From Pelosinus baikalensis (lineage in GTDB: Bacteria; Bacillota; Negativicutes; DSM-13327), in assembly GCF_020819555.1 (NCBI RefSeq), contig NZ_JAJHJB010000003.1, positions 1 through 64,000 of the forward strand: DNA of 64,000 nucleotides. The letters run 5' to 3'. Each line of letters opens with the position of its first letter. The first letter of the stretch is position 1. The translations under genes and the position numbers were made by a program. Below, piece after piece: positions 17,797 to 26,121 of the stretch. A model generated the notes under the pieces. The model made no database searches. It was not told the DNA's origin and was given only the letters and a program-made list of their open reading frames with translations.

Positions 17797-17813
17797 GCTT
17801 GGGCTTTATTTTT
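17778..17813 (+). terminator. Terminator overlapping the recN stop
   Basis: AAATAAAGCgCAAGC (from 17778) pairs with GCTTGgGCTTTATTT, followed by T residues. The stem covers the final recN codons. Confidence 0.75.
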
Positions 17814-18033
17814 CGCTGAATTAGCTGAAAATCAGATTTCAAGAGATTATACGCTGTTAATTGAGAATAATCGCTTTAAAAAACGGGAATGTTTAAAGTT
17901 AGAAGAGAAAGTGATAAGTAATAATTTGATAATTTGCTGTAAATTCCAGACCTTTTCAAAATGCGTAACTTGAAAGATAACTGAATTTCTTATGATAAAT
18001 TTAGCACTAGATGAAAAGGGGGAATGCAAAAAC

Positions 18034-19392
18034 ATGAGGAATAGTAAGTGTCGTTCCTTCATGGGAATATGTATTGCAGCGTTAATTATTGCATTTAGTT
18101 TTTCACCACAATTTCGTACTGTTTATGGATTACCGCCTCATATGCGCATTATTGAAGGAGAAGTCGCGTTATTTAATGTTAATTTTCCCTTAACCCTCAC
18201 GATTCATCCAGATTTAGAAAAAAATATCAAAGAAGAATCTCCTTTATCAAAGTATGCATTGTCAAGGTCAGTCTTTTTAGAAAGTTTAAAGCTAGGAAAA
18301 TCTACTGTTGAGTTTAAGCTTTTAGGTATAATACCCATACGAACCGTACAAGTGGATGTACTGCCGCCCATTGAATTAGTACCTGGAGGGCATTCTATCG
18401 GTGTTGTGTTGCATTCTCGCGGAGTCATTATCGTTGGACATTCTCCAGTTCCAATTGGTAATGAAGAATATGTAACTCCAGCTAAGGATGCAGGTATTAA
18501 TATTGGTGATGTTATTATGAGTATTAATGGTATTTCCGTTCAAAGCGATAGCCAAGTAGCCGAAATTATTGATAGCAGTGGTAAGGAAAAAGAACAACTC
18601 GATATTTTATTGAAACGTGGAGAAGAACAAATTCATATTAACTTAGCACCAATATTATGTAATGATACCAAAAGATATAGAATTGGCTTATTTGTACGTG
18701 ATAGTGCAGCTGGAGTTGGAACATTATCGTTTTATGATCCCAAATCCCATGCTTATGGTGCTTTAGGGCATATAATTACAGATAGTGATACTAATCAGCC
18801 CATTGACTGTGAACAAGGAAAGATCGTATCTGCATCAGTATCGGGAATACAGCATAGTAAACGTGGTCAACCAGGAGAAAAGATCGGCATTTTTATAAAC
18901 GAAGATCATTTGTTAGGTAATATTGATAAAAACACAAAATTTGGAATATACGGAAAATTAGTTGACGAAGTTCCAAATGAGCTTTATTCTGAAGCAATAC
19001 CAGTAGCTTCTATGAATCAAATTCAAACAGGTTATGCAGAAATATTGACTGTAGTAGATGGACAAACCATTAAACGTTTTAGTATTGATATCCAGAAAGT
19101 GAACTTACAAGAAGCTCCAGAAGGTAAAGGACTCGTTATTAAAGTGACGGATCCTGTATTATTAGAAAAAACAGGTGGAATCGTGCAAGGCATGAGTGGC
19201 AGTCCAATTATTCAAAATGGTAAGTTAGTAGGTGCAGTGACTCATGTATTTGTCCATGATCCAACTAGAGGATATGGATGTTTTATTGAATGGATGTTAA
19301 TTGAAAGTGGAATCGTACCTAAAGCAGGGAAACAATCTGCCAGAAAACTTTTTACGTTTTCTGGTTTTTTCTTTTATAATGAGACTGTGTAA
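18034..19392 (+). CDS. spoIVB: SpoIVB, intermembrane signalling serine peptidase
   Basis: A 452-residue S55 peptidase secreted from the forespore; it cleaves SpoIVFA and thereby triggers pro-sigma-K processing. It has an N-terminal signal anchor (about 9-27), a PDZ domain (about 115-205) and the peptidase domain. The catalytic triad reads H246 (YGALGH), D373 (VTDPV) and S388 (GMSGSP), with the same spacing as Bacillus H236, D363 and S378. ATG at 18034 has AAGGGGGAA nine bases upstream. Oddly, the last 16 or so codons run through an intrinsic terminator. Confidence 0.95.
   Translation: MRNSKCRSFMGICIAALIIAFSFSPQFRTVYGLPPHMRIIEGEVALFNVNFPLTLTIHPDLEKNIKEESPLSKYALSRSVFLESLKLGKSTVEFKLLGIIPIRTVQVDVLPPIELVPGGHSIGVVLHSRGVIIVGHSPVPIGNEEYVTPAKDAGINIGDVIMSINGISVQSDSQVAEIIDSSGKEKEQLDILLKRGEEQIHINLAPILCNDTKRYRIGLFVRDSAAGVGTLSFYDPKSHAYGALGHIITDSDTNQPIDCEQGKIVSASVSGIQHSKRGQPGEKIGIFINEDHLLGNIDKNTKFGIYGKLVDEVPNELYSEAIPVASMNQIQTGYAEILTVVDGQTIKRFSIDIQKVNLQEAPEGKGLVIKVTDPVLLEKTGGIVQGMSGSPIIQNGKLVGAVTHVFVHDPTRGYGCFIEWMLIESGIVPKAGKQSARKLFTFSGFFFYNETV
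19340..19375 (+). terminator. Intrinsic terminator inside the 3' end of spoIVB
   Basis: CCAGAAAAC (19340-19348) and GTTTTCTGG (19356-19364) form a 9-bp stem with a 7-base loop, followed by TTTTTTCTTTT. It lies before the spoIVB stop codon at 19390. Confidence 0.8.
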
Positions 19393-19713
19393 TATATAGC
19401 TTTATTATTAAAAAATAAATCGAGAAATATGCAATGATCGTAATTTTGATCGAACTGGACGAATTTTGATGCGTAAAGGGAGTAAATAATTATTTAAGAA
19501 CTTTTCACATCTGCTATTTTTTATAGAATTAATTTCGATTTTTAACAGAAATTTGATACATAATGATTTTTTCTGTAAAATTTCATAAAAAATGTAAATT
19601 TCTATCAATAAATAATAAAATATAAATGTATTTTTTTTCCAAAAGAGGAAGGGATTTATATAGCTTTGTCGAACAGTTATTATTATAGAAAATAGCAGGG
19701 AGAGGATTATAAC
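19393..19713 (+). other. AT-rich intergenic region upstream of spo0A
   Basis: A 321-base gap with no credible gene. It contains a 0A box at 19667-19673 and scattered GATCGAA/GACGAATTT words near 19440-19460, but I could not assign a firm promoter. A minus-strand open frame crosses it and enters spo0A; its composition is that of AT-rich noise. Confidence 0.5.
19667..19673 (+). promoter_or_regulatory. 0A box upstream of spo0A
   Basis: TGTCGAA, a perfect 0A-box core recognised by phosphorylated Spo0A, lies 41 bases before the start codon. This suggests autoregulation, as known in Bacillus. Confidence 0.6.
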
Positions 19714-20484
19714 GTGATTAAAGAAACAATTAAAGTAGCTATTGCTGATGACAACCGAGAGTTTGTTGGAATTGTTCAGGAATATCTTACTCAACAGGTG
19801 GATTTTCAATTGGTTGGCATAGCATATAATGGGGAACAAATCTTATCAATAATTGAGGAGAAAAGTCCTGATGTGGTAATTTTAGATATTATAATGCCGC
19901 ATCTTGATGGTATCGGTGTGTTAGAACGTCTTAATACATTATCAGCTAAGCGTCCTAAAATAATTATGCTTACCGCATTTGGTCAGGAAAGTATCACTCA
20001 GCGTGTAGTAGAGCTGGGCGCTGATTATTATATATTAAAGCCATTTAATATGGATGTACTGGCCAGTAGAATCAGACAATTAGCTACTACGATTACGGCT
20101 CAACGTCCAGTAGTAGCTCAAGCTATAAAAGCTCGGCCTATAGACGTAGAGGTCACTAATATCATTCGTGAAATTGGTATCCCCGCCCATATTAAAGGTT
20201 ATCAATATTTACGTGATGCAATCATGATGATAATAACAGAAATTGATTTATTGGGAGCTGTAACCAAAGTACTCTATCCTATGATTGCTGAGAAATATGC
20301 TACTACACCTAGTCGGGTAGAAAGAGCTATTAGGCATGCCATTGAAGTAGCGTGGAGCCGTGGTAATATGGACATGATTAACCGTTTATTTGGCTATACT
20401 GTTAAACTTGAAAAAGGAAAACCAACAAATTCTGAATTTATGGCGATGATTGCTGATAAATTGAGAATGGAGATGCGAGTATAA
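19714..20484 (+). CDS. spo0A: Spo0A, master regulator of sporulation
   Basis: A 256-residue response regulator. The receiver domain (1-125) has the acidic pocket D12/D13, the phosphoacceptor D58 (VVILDIIMP), T87 and K109. The C-terminal effector domain (about 145-256) ends with the recognition-helix region SRVERAIRHAIEVAWSRGN typical of Spo0A. GTG at 19714 follows AGGGAGAGG. Recognition of 0A boxes controls entry into sporulation, including spoIIA transcription further along this window. It stands alone between a 0A-box-containing leader and a terminator. Confidence 0.98.
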   Translation: MIKETIKVAIADDNREFVGIVQEYLTQQVDFQLVGIAYNGEQILSIIEEKSPDVVILDIIMPHLDGIGVLERLNTLSAKRPKIIMLTAFGQESITQRVVELGADYYILKPFNMDVLASRIRQLATTITAQRPVVAQAIKARPIDVEVTNIIREIGIPAHIKGYQYLRDAIMMIITEIDLLGAVTKVLYPMIAEKYATTPSRVERAIRHAIEVAWSRGNMDMINRLFGYTVKLEKGKPTNSEFMAMIADKLRMEMRV

Positions 20485-20530
20485 GTTCTTTAAGTCTGAA
20501 AATTTAATTTTTACAAATTTGTAACTGTAA

Positions 20531-20572
20531 AGCTCTATAAAACTGGTTAAACTAGTTTATAGAGCTTTTTTA
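20531..20572 (+). terminator. Terminator after spo0A
   Basis: AGCTCTATAAACT-type stem with its complement AGTTTATAGAGCT, ending in six T residues; one bulged A in the left arm. Confidence 0.85.
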
Positions 20573-20762
20573 GCAAGGTATGCAAATGAGTAGTAGTTTT
20601 ATAATAATGCAGGACTTTTGCAAAGAAAACTGAATAAATATTGTTAAGATCTCTGATGACTAATTTGAGCATACAACACTAGAGATCGTGTGTAAAAATT
20701 CTTTCTTAGTACAAATATATGTAATTAGCACTAAACTATGTCAATTTATTGGGGGAATGATT

Positions 20763-21290
20763 ATGAGTAACTTAATAGAGAAATCCTTAGTTTCAAAAGT
20801 AGTTTTTAAAGGTAATTTACTTAATGTATTCTCTGATCAAGTAGAATTGCCAAATGGTAAAAAAGCATCACGAGAATATATTAAACACCCAGGAGCAGTT
20901 GCAGTTGTGCCAATTACACAAGAAGGAAATATTGTATTAGTTAGGCAATACCGTTATCCGATTGGAAAGTTGCTATTGGAAGTACCTGCTGGGAAATTAG
21001 ATAAGGGTGAACAACCTGATGAATGTGCATTGCGAGAGTTGGAAGAAGAAACGGGTTATGTAGCTAAGAATATAAAGAAGATCGCATCCATTTATACAAC
21101 TCCCGGTTTTACTGACGAAATAATACATCTTTATCGTGCTGAAGATTTGATATTATCTAAGCCATCTCCAGATGAAGATGAGTTCTTAGATGTAGAAATC
21201 TATACCAAAGAAGAAATAAAACAGATGATTGCCGATGGAAGAATCAATGATGCGAAAAGCATGCTGGCATTATTATTAGCAGGAATATAA
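20763..21290 (+). CDS. nudF: NUDIX hydrolase, ADP-ribose pyrophosphatase type
   Basis: A 175-residue NUDIX enzyme with a complete box: G77, E83, then R91-E92-L93-E94-E95-E96-T97-G98. The N-terminal RQYRYPIGKLLLEVPAGKLD stretch is typical of ADP-ribose pyrophosphatases (Bacillus NudF/YqkG), which hydrolyse ADP-ribose to AMP and ribose 5-phosphate. The gene precedes spoIIM as in Bacillus. An ATG at 20763 is chosen for its GGGGGA SD; the frame is open further upstream without support. Exact substrate is inferred. Confidence 0.88.
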   Translation: MSNLIEKSLVSKVVFKGNLLNVFSDQVELPNGKKASREYIKHPGAVAVVPITQEGNIVLVRQYRYPIGKLLLEVPAGKLDKGEQPDECALRELEEETGYVAKNIKKIASIYTTPGFTDEIIHLYRAEDLILSKPSPDEDEFLDVEIYTKEEIKQMIADGRINDAKSMLALLLAGI

Positions 21291-21324
21291 TTAAAAGTTG
21301 CTTTACAGATTGGCAATTCTTTTA

Positions 21325-21373
21325 GACTAAAATTCAGTTGTTTTTTAAACTTAACTGAATTTTAGTCTTTTTT
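21325..21373 (+). terminator. Terminator after nudF
   Basis: A 15-bp stem GACTAAAATTCAGTT (21325-21339) with its perfect complement (21353-21367), then six T residues. Confidence 0.9.
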
Positions 21374-21450
21374 GTGATAAGGAAGAAAGAATATAATCTT
21401 ACTCATATTTGACGCATCAATATTGTAGAAGAGAGTATGTGGACAAATAT

Positions 21451-21480
21451 GGTATAAAGTTTGCTGCCTTATCATATATC
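21451..21480 (+). promoter_or_regulatory. Candidate sigma-E promoter of spoIIM
   Basis: GGTATAAAG (ATA at 21454-21456), 16 bases, then CATATATC (21473-21480), resembling ATA-N16-CATAnnnT. spoIIM is a sigma-E gene in Bacillus. The similarity to the spoIIIA pair adds weight. Confidence 0.45.
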
Positions 21481-21509
21481 ATAACAGAACAAACAGGGAG
21501 GACGGTTGC

Positions 21510-22151
21510 ATGCTAGCTTATTTTCGTCAAAACTTTAGTGTTTATTTAAAAGCAAATATAGTTGCGTATTTCTTTATGATTCTTATATTGGTCATTGGGA
21601 TAGTAATAGGCGCATTAGCTGTAAAAATACTTCCTGATGACCAAAAGGGCGAGCTTATTAATTATCTTCATATGTTCTTTACCGGATTATCGCAAGGAAA
21701 TGATGATGCTTCCTCCAATAATATGATAGGCATGGTCATGTTTAATAATGTCAAAACGGTTGTATTAATGTGGATATTAGGATTTACTATCATTGGCATC
21801 CCCTTTGTTCTATTCATTTTATTTACGCGAGGTTTTATTATTGGATTTACCGTAGGATTTCTAGTAAATGAATATGTTATGAGAGGATTGTTATTTGCTT
21901 TTGCTTCGATATTACCCCACAATCTCTTCGCAGTTCCAGCCATACTAGTATTAGGGGTATCTGCCACAACATTCTCACTCATGCTAGTACGCCGCAAAAC
22001 CTATGACAAAATTAATATATGGTATGAAGCGGTGCGATATTCTATGGTGTGCATAATGGTATTGGCTGTCATGTTGGTTGCAGCTTTACTAGAAGTATAT
22101 ATTTCACCAGTATTTATGAAATTAGCTGCAACGTTCTTAACAAAACACTAA
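21510..22151 (+). CDS. spoIIM: SpoIIM, engulfment membrane protein
   Basis: A 213-residue protein with about five membrane helices (first at residues 16-40). The LPHNLFAVPAILVLG core (about 133-147) is the SpoIIM signature. With SpoIID and SpoIIP it drives septal peptidoglycan remodelling and engulfment; spoIIP is also in this window. ATG at 21510 has GGGAGGACGG upstream. It stands in its own unit flanked by terminators. Confidence 0.95.
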   Translation: MLAYFRQNFSVYLKANIVAYFFMILILVIGIVIGALAVKILPDDQKGELINYLHMFFTGLSQGNDDASSNNMIGMVMFNNVKTVVLMWILGFTIIGIPFVLFILFTRGFIIGFTVGFLVNEYVMRGLLFAFASILPHNLFAVPAILVLGVSATTFSLMLVRRKTYDKINIWYEAVRYSMVCIMVLAVMLVAALLEVYISPVFMKLAATFLTKH

Positions 22152-22206
22152 CAGCTGAGTCATAGAAGCAAACTCGTTATTAACCATCATTTTAGTTTCA
22201 ATAATG

Positions 22207-22243
22207 ATGAGGACTGTAAAATTTACAGTCCTCATTTTATTTA
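22207..22243 (+). terminator. Terminator after spoIIM
   Basis: ATGAGGACTGTAAA (22207-22220) and its perfect complement (22222-22235), followed by TTTATTTAT. Confidence 0.85.
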
Positions 22244-22314
22244 TAGTTGAATAAACCAGATAGATAGTGAATAAGCATAATATTAAGTTAAGCTAATTAG
22301 GAGGTGGTAAGAAA

Positions 22315-22521
22315 ATGGTAATTAACTTTTCAGGACACAACATAATAAAAAAATGTAAATTATATACTAAAATCATAATTCTGTTAATTATAGTTTTCTA
22401 TATTTTACCTAAGTTATTAAGTATTTTATGGTATTTAAGTCCTCCAGAAGAGAAAATACGCCAAGAGCATCTGATTGAGAAGCCAATGAGGGTAAGTGAG
22501 GACCTTATAAAATCAATGTAA
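22315..22521 (+). CDS. 68-residue single-pass membrane protein
   Basis: A short protein with basic N-terminus, one hydrophobic segment (about residues 19-41) and a charged tail (PPEEKIRQEHLIEKPMR). GGAGGTGG lies eight bases before the ATG at 22315. It occupies the slot between spoIIM and xerD that Bacillus fills with fur and yqzK (a DUF4227 single-pass protein), so it may be the YqzK counterpart; sequence likeness beyond topology was not evident to me. Function unknown. Confidence 0.7.
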   Translation: MVINFSGHNIIKKCKLYTKIIILLIIVFYILPKLLSILWYLSPPEEKIRQEHLIEKPMRVSEDLIKSM

Positions 22522-22664
22522 CGGGAGTTGACAAAAAAATATATTCCAATAGATGGATTTTGTTAATATTAGACAGGAAAAGTAAATATTATGTGGAATA
22601 AAGGAATTAGAAAGAAAAAGATTTTCGTGAGCATTATTGCAAAAGTAAAAAAAGGGTGGTAAAA

Positions 22665-23552
22665 ATGGAAGGTTATGTTAATGAGTTTATTAACTATCTT
22701 GCAGTTGAACGAGGTTTAGCGCAAAATACGCTAGAATCATATGGACGTGATTTACATCAATTCCAAATGTATTTACAAAACGGTAACATGGAAATTTTGA
22801 AGGACTCAAATCGCACTACCATCCTCAGTTATTTAAGTAGTCTTCAATCGAAAGGTCGGGCAGTTTCCACGATCTCACGTAACCTTGCTGCCATAAAATC
22901 CTTTTATCAATATTTGGTACGTGAGCGTTATTTAGAAAAGGATCCTGCTGCTAATCTTGAGTCGCCTAAACTTGAGAAGAAGTTGCCAAAAGTCCTTAGT
23001 ATTACAGAGGTTGAAGAACTTCTAAAACAACCGAGTGGTTTTTTACCTACAGGACTAAGGGATAAAGCAATGTTAGAACTTTTATATGCAACAGGAATTC
23101 GAGTATCAGAGTTAATCTCTTTAAATATTTCAGATGTTAATTTAGATATGGGATATATAAAATGTTATGGTAAAGGCGCAAAAGAGCGGATCGTACCCTT
23201 AGGGTCCATAGCTGCTAAATGTGTGCAAGATTATATCGGTAAGGGACGTTCTAAATTAATACGTACATATGAAGAGGCTGCTCTCTTTGTCAATCATCAT
23301 GGAAATCGACTTACGAGACAAGGTTTTTGGAAAATAATTAAGAAATATGCGCAAGAAGCTGATATTAATAAGGCAATTACTCCCCATACGTTACGTCATT
23401 CTTTTGCAACACATTTATTAGAAAATGGTGCTGATTTACGATCGGTACAAGAAATGCTTGGTCATGCCGATATTTCTACCACACAGATTTATACTCATGT
23501 TACTAAAAACCGTTTAAAAGAAGTGTATGATAAAACGCATCCGCGAGCATAA
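22665..23552 (+). CDS. xerD: XerD-type site-specific tyrosine recombinase
   Basis: A 295-residue tyrosine recombinase with N-terminal SAM-like core-binding domain (about 1-85) and catalytic domain. Active-site residues read R146, K170, H241, R244, H267 and nucleophile Y276, spaced as in XerD. With a XerC partner it resolves chromosome dimers at dif. The position next to spoIIM and dacF matches Bacillus ripX/xerD, so this is housekeeping rather than phage. ATG at 22665 has AAGGGTGG six bases upstream. Confidence 0.94.
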   Translation: MEGYVNEFINYLAVERGLAQNTLESYGRDLHQFQMYLQNGNMEILKDSNRTTILSYLSSLQSKGRAVSTISRNLAAIKSFYQYLVRERYLEKDPAANLESPKLEKKLPKVLSITEVEELLKQPSGFLPTGLRDKAMLELLYATGIRVSELISLNISDVNLDMGYIKCYGKGAKERIVPLGSIAAKCVQDYIGKGRSKLIRTYEEAALFVNHHGNRLTRQGFWKIIKKYAQEADINKAITPHTLRHSFATHLLENGADLRSVQEMLGHADISTTQIYTHVTKNRLKEVYDKTHPRA

Positions 23553-23588
23553 TAGTTGGCAACCAAACGATTTGATCATGTTCAATGC

Positions 23589-23817
23589 ATGATTGCTATA
23601 GCAATTGACAGTAGGAGTTGGTGCCTTGTCTAATGCAGCGTACTATAGGAATTTTGATGTAGATACGCCAGAAACAATTACTGGCTGTAAAGGAGTTCTT
23701 TCGTCTATATGGAAAAATAGGATTAGGGCTCGATCCATTAAATTCATTCTTGAGCAAAAGCCTTTTTACAAAAAAAAGATGTCTAGCTATCCCTCTTCCT
23801 GTTTATCCAGATGAATG
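23589..23817 (+). pseudogene. deoB: Remnant of phosphopentomutase (deoB/drm)
   Basis: Reading from an ATG at 23589 gives MIAIAIDS, then after a frame change GVGALSNAAYYRNFDVDTPE, then after another change YGKIGLGLDPLN. Placed together, these resemble the N-terminus of phosphopentomutase, whose start normally reads VLDSVGIGALPDA...DT followed by LxKLGLG. Only about 75 codons remain and at least two frameshifts are needed. Bacillus has drm at exactly this place after ripX. A 69-codon open frame over this stretch is an artefact of the decay. Confidence 0.6.
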
Positions 23818-23880
23818 ATTTTAAATTACGATAAAAGCTTTTATGTAGTTCACGTCGAGCACATGCTTCAAGTTTAGTAT

Positions 23881-24794
23881 TTGCACATTTTTTTAGATGT
23901 CATTACAAAAAAGCGTGATGGCCTTATACTTACAGATTTGGAAATTAAGTATTTGATCCATGCCTACACCAATAATGAAATACCTGACTATCAGATGGCG
24001 GCATGGCTAATGGCAGTCTTTTTTAAAGGGATGACCATGGAAGAAACGGCATCCTTAACTATGGCTATGTCAGGTAATATGATTGATTTGAGTGCTGTAT
24101 CCGGCATTAAAGTAGATAAGCATAGTACGGGTGGTGTTGCCGATGCTACGACCTTAGTTTTAGCGCCTTTAGTGGCTGCAGCCGGAGTCCCTGTTGCAAA
24201 AATGTCTGGACGCGGATTAGGTTTTACAGGTGGAACCATTGGTTAAGGCATGTATGCCTATTTTTAGGGGCTCAAGTGCTGAATATGGCAGGCCTTGAAT
24301 CAGATGTGAAAGTTGGTTATGAAACATTAAATGCGTTAATAAAAAATAAAGCGGCACTACATAAATTTAAAGAATTTATAATTGCCCAAGGTGGAAATGT
24401 GGATGTTGTCAGCAACCCAAAAGCATTGCCACAAGCAAAAATAGAAACTAAGGTGATCTGCTCTGAGGAAGGCTACATACAAAAAATTGATGCTGCAAAA
24501 CTTGGTTATTGTGCTATGAGACTAGGAGCAGGCCGTGAATATAAAGGACAAGAAATTGATTTATCTGCTGGTATCATGCTGAAGAAACGCGTAGGCGATC
24601 GTATTGAAAAAGGTCAACGCCTTTGTACAATTTATGCCAATAATGAAGCAAAAGTAAAAGAAGTACAATCATTATTGGTAGATGCAATAAAAATTGATAA
24701 TAAGCAAGTACCAAAAACAAACCTAATTTTAGGCGTAGTTGATCATATGGCTTTAAAGCTACATAAATTAATAAATAGTTATCAAAAAGACTAG
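23881..24794 (+). pseudogene. pdp: Pyrimidine-nucleoside phosphorylase, internally deleted
   Basis: Two fragments of one gene. 23881-24246 encodes 121 residues covering the N-terminal domain, including KHSTGGVAD and MSGRGLGFTGGT, the phosphate/substrate loops of the thymidine/pyrimidine phosphorylase family, and stops right after the second loop. From about 24270 to 24794 the C-terminal domain resumes (GAQVLNMAGLESDV..., AMRLGAGREYKGQEID, VGDRIEKGQ). Together about 290 residues remain of the usual 430-440, so some 140 residues of the centre are gone, with a stop and frame break at the junction. No SD precedes the TTG at 23881, so the front is damaged too. Confidence 0.85.
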
Positions 24795-24812
24795 TTTAGC
24801 TAGTCTTTTTTT
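24785..24812 (+). terminator. Terminator after the pdp remnant
   Basis: AAAAGACTAG/CTAGTCTTTT stem with a 5-base loop and eight or more T residues; it overlaps the stop codon of the C-terminal fragment. Confidence 0.85.
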
Positions 24813-24827
24813 TATTGTTAATTTCCA

Positions 24828-24857
24828 GTGTAATTGCTTTTTATCTTGGAGAAGCTA
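24828..24857 (+). promoter_or_regulatory. Candidate sigma-F promoter of dacF
   Basis: GTGTA (24828-24832), 15 bases, GGAGAAGCTA (24848-24857). The -10 agrees with the sigma-F consensus GGNRANANTR at nine of ten positions and the -35 at four of five of GYWTA. dacF is sigma-F dependent in Bacillus. Confidence 0.5.
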
Positions 24858-24885
24858 AAAAAAAGATGAAAGGAGTGTTTTAAAT

Positions 24886-26061
24886 ATGTTTCGATTCATC
24901 CAATCTAAAATAGTAATGATTCTTATGTGCCTACTGGTGTTATTGAGTACTTGTAATCCCATCTTACAAGCAGCTGAAAACAAGAAAGTATCAGGTGCAG
25001 GACTAGAGACAATTGCGCAATCGGCTGTTTTAATGGATGGCAATGGGACTGTTTTATTCGAAAAAGATTCACATAAACGTTTACCTCCAGCAAGTGTGAC
25101 AAAATCAATGACGTTGTTATTAGCAGTAGAAGCTGTTGAACAAGGAAGGGTGAATTTAACAGACCGAGTATCCATTACAGAAAATGCTTGGCACCAAGGT
25201 GGCTCGCAGATATGGCTAGAACCTGGCGAACAGCTGACTTTGCATGAATTAATGATTGCTATGGCTGTAGTTAGTGCCAATGATGCTGCAGTTGCTGTTA
25301 TGGAACACATCTATGGCAGTCAAGCAGCTGCTGTAGAAGCTATGAATCAGCGCAGTACTGCTTTAGGCCTTAAGGATACTCATTTTGCAAATGTAAATGG
25401 TTTACCAACTCCAGATCATTATATGAGTGCCTTTGATACAGCATTAATTGCTAAAGAGGCAGTGAAACATCCTTTCTATATGGAACTATGTAGTATTAAA
25501 GAATATTGGTTGCGAGATGGGAAAAATTGGCTAGTAAATACGAACAAATTATTATGGTGGTATAAAGGTGCTGACGGATTAAAGACAGGTTGGACGCAAG
25601 AAGCTCAATATTGCTTTGCTGGTACAGCAAAACGTGATGGATTACGATTGATTTCTGTAGTTTTTGCTACACCTGAGCCAAGATCACATTTAAGAGAAAG
25701 TATGAAGCTGCTTGACTGGGGATTTGCTAATTTCGCAGCAATGCCAATTATCAATTCAGGTGCAGTAGTAGAACGAGTAAAAGTAAGTAAAGGAATGGAA
25801 AAGGAACTCCAATTAGTAGCTTCTGAAGATTTAACATTATTATTAAGCAAGGGAGAAAATAAGAATTTACAAAAGCAAGTAGTTACTGATCCAACTATAA
25901 CGGCTCCAATCGTGCAAGGCCAGAAATGTGGGGAATTATTAGTATTGCGAGATGGTAAAGAAATCGGCAAAGTCGATTTAGTGGCAGAAAAAAATATTGA
26001 AAAAGCAAGTTTAATGAAGACATTGCAAAATATGTTTACTAATTTATTTTCTATAACATAA
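24886..26061 (+). CDS. dacF: DacF, sporulation D-alanyl-D-alanine carboxypeptidase
   Basis: A 391-residue class A low-molecular-weight penicillin-binding protein. It has a signal peptide (about 1-29), catalytic SxxK S70-V-T-K73, S130-A-N132 and K233-T-G235, then a C-terminal beta domain (about 285-370) and an amphipathic membrane-anchoring tail. It trims stem peptides of spore cortex precursors from the forespore side. ATG at 24886 follows AAAGGAG. Position directly before spoIIAA is the Bacillus dacF context. A paralogue is encoded at 39004. Confidence 0.94.
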   Translation: MFRFIQSKIVMILMCLLVLLSTCNPILQAAENKKVSGAGLETIAQSAVLMDGNGTVLFEKDSHKRLPPASVTKSMTLLLAVEAVEQGRVNLTDRVSITENAWHQGGSQIWLEPGEQLTLHELMIAMAVVSANDAAVAVMEHIYGSQAAAVEAMNQRSTALGLKDTHFANVNGLPTPDHYMSAFDTALIAKEAVKHPFYMELCSIKEYWLRDGKNWLVNTNKLLWWYKGADGLKTGWTQEAQYCFAGTAKRDGLRLISVVFATPEPRSHLRESMKLLDWGFANFAAMPIINSGAVVERVKVSKGMEKELQLVASEDLTLLLSKGENKNLQKQVVTDPTITAPIVQGQKCGELLVLRDGKEIGKVDLVAEKNIEKASLMKTLQNMFTNLFSIT

Positions 26062-26083
26062 TTCAACATAGTAGATTTAAAAT

Positions 26084-26112
26084 AAAAAAAGCGGAAATTA
26101 TTCCGCTTTTTT
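26084..26112 (+). terminator. Terminator between dacF and spoIIAA
   Basis: AAAAAAGCGGAA/TTCCGCTTTTTT stem-loop with ATTA loop and a T-run. In Bacillus the spoIIA operon can be read from dacF; this hairpin argues for separation here. Confidence 0.85.
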
Positions 26113-26121
26113 TATTTTCAG

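Noticed and set aside
17814..18033. Sigma-F or sigma-G promoter for spoIVB
   Set aside because: Several GMATR-like words occur, but none has a fitting -10 at the right spacing, so I did not call one.
19408..19839. Minus-strand open frame of 143 codons upstream of and into spo0A
   Set aside because: Composition is AT-driven (Ile, Phe, Asn, Leu runs), it overlaps the spo0A receiver domain antisense, and no SD fits.
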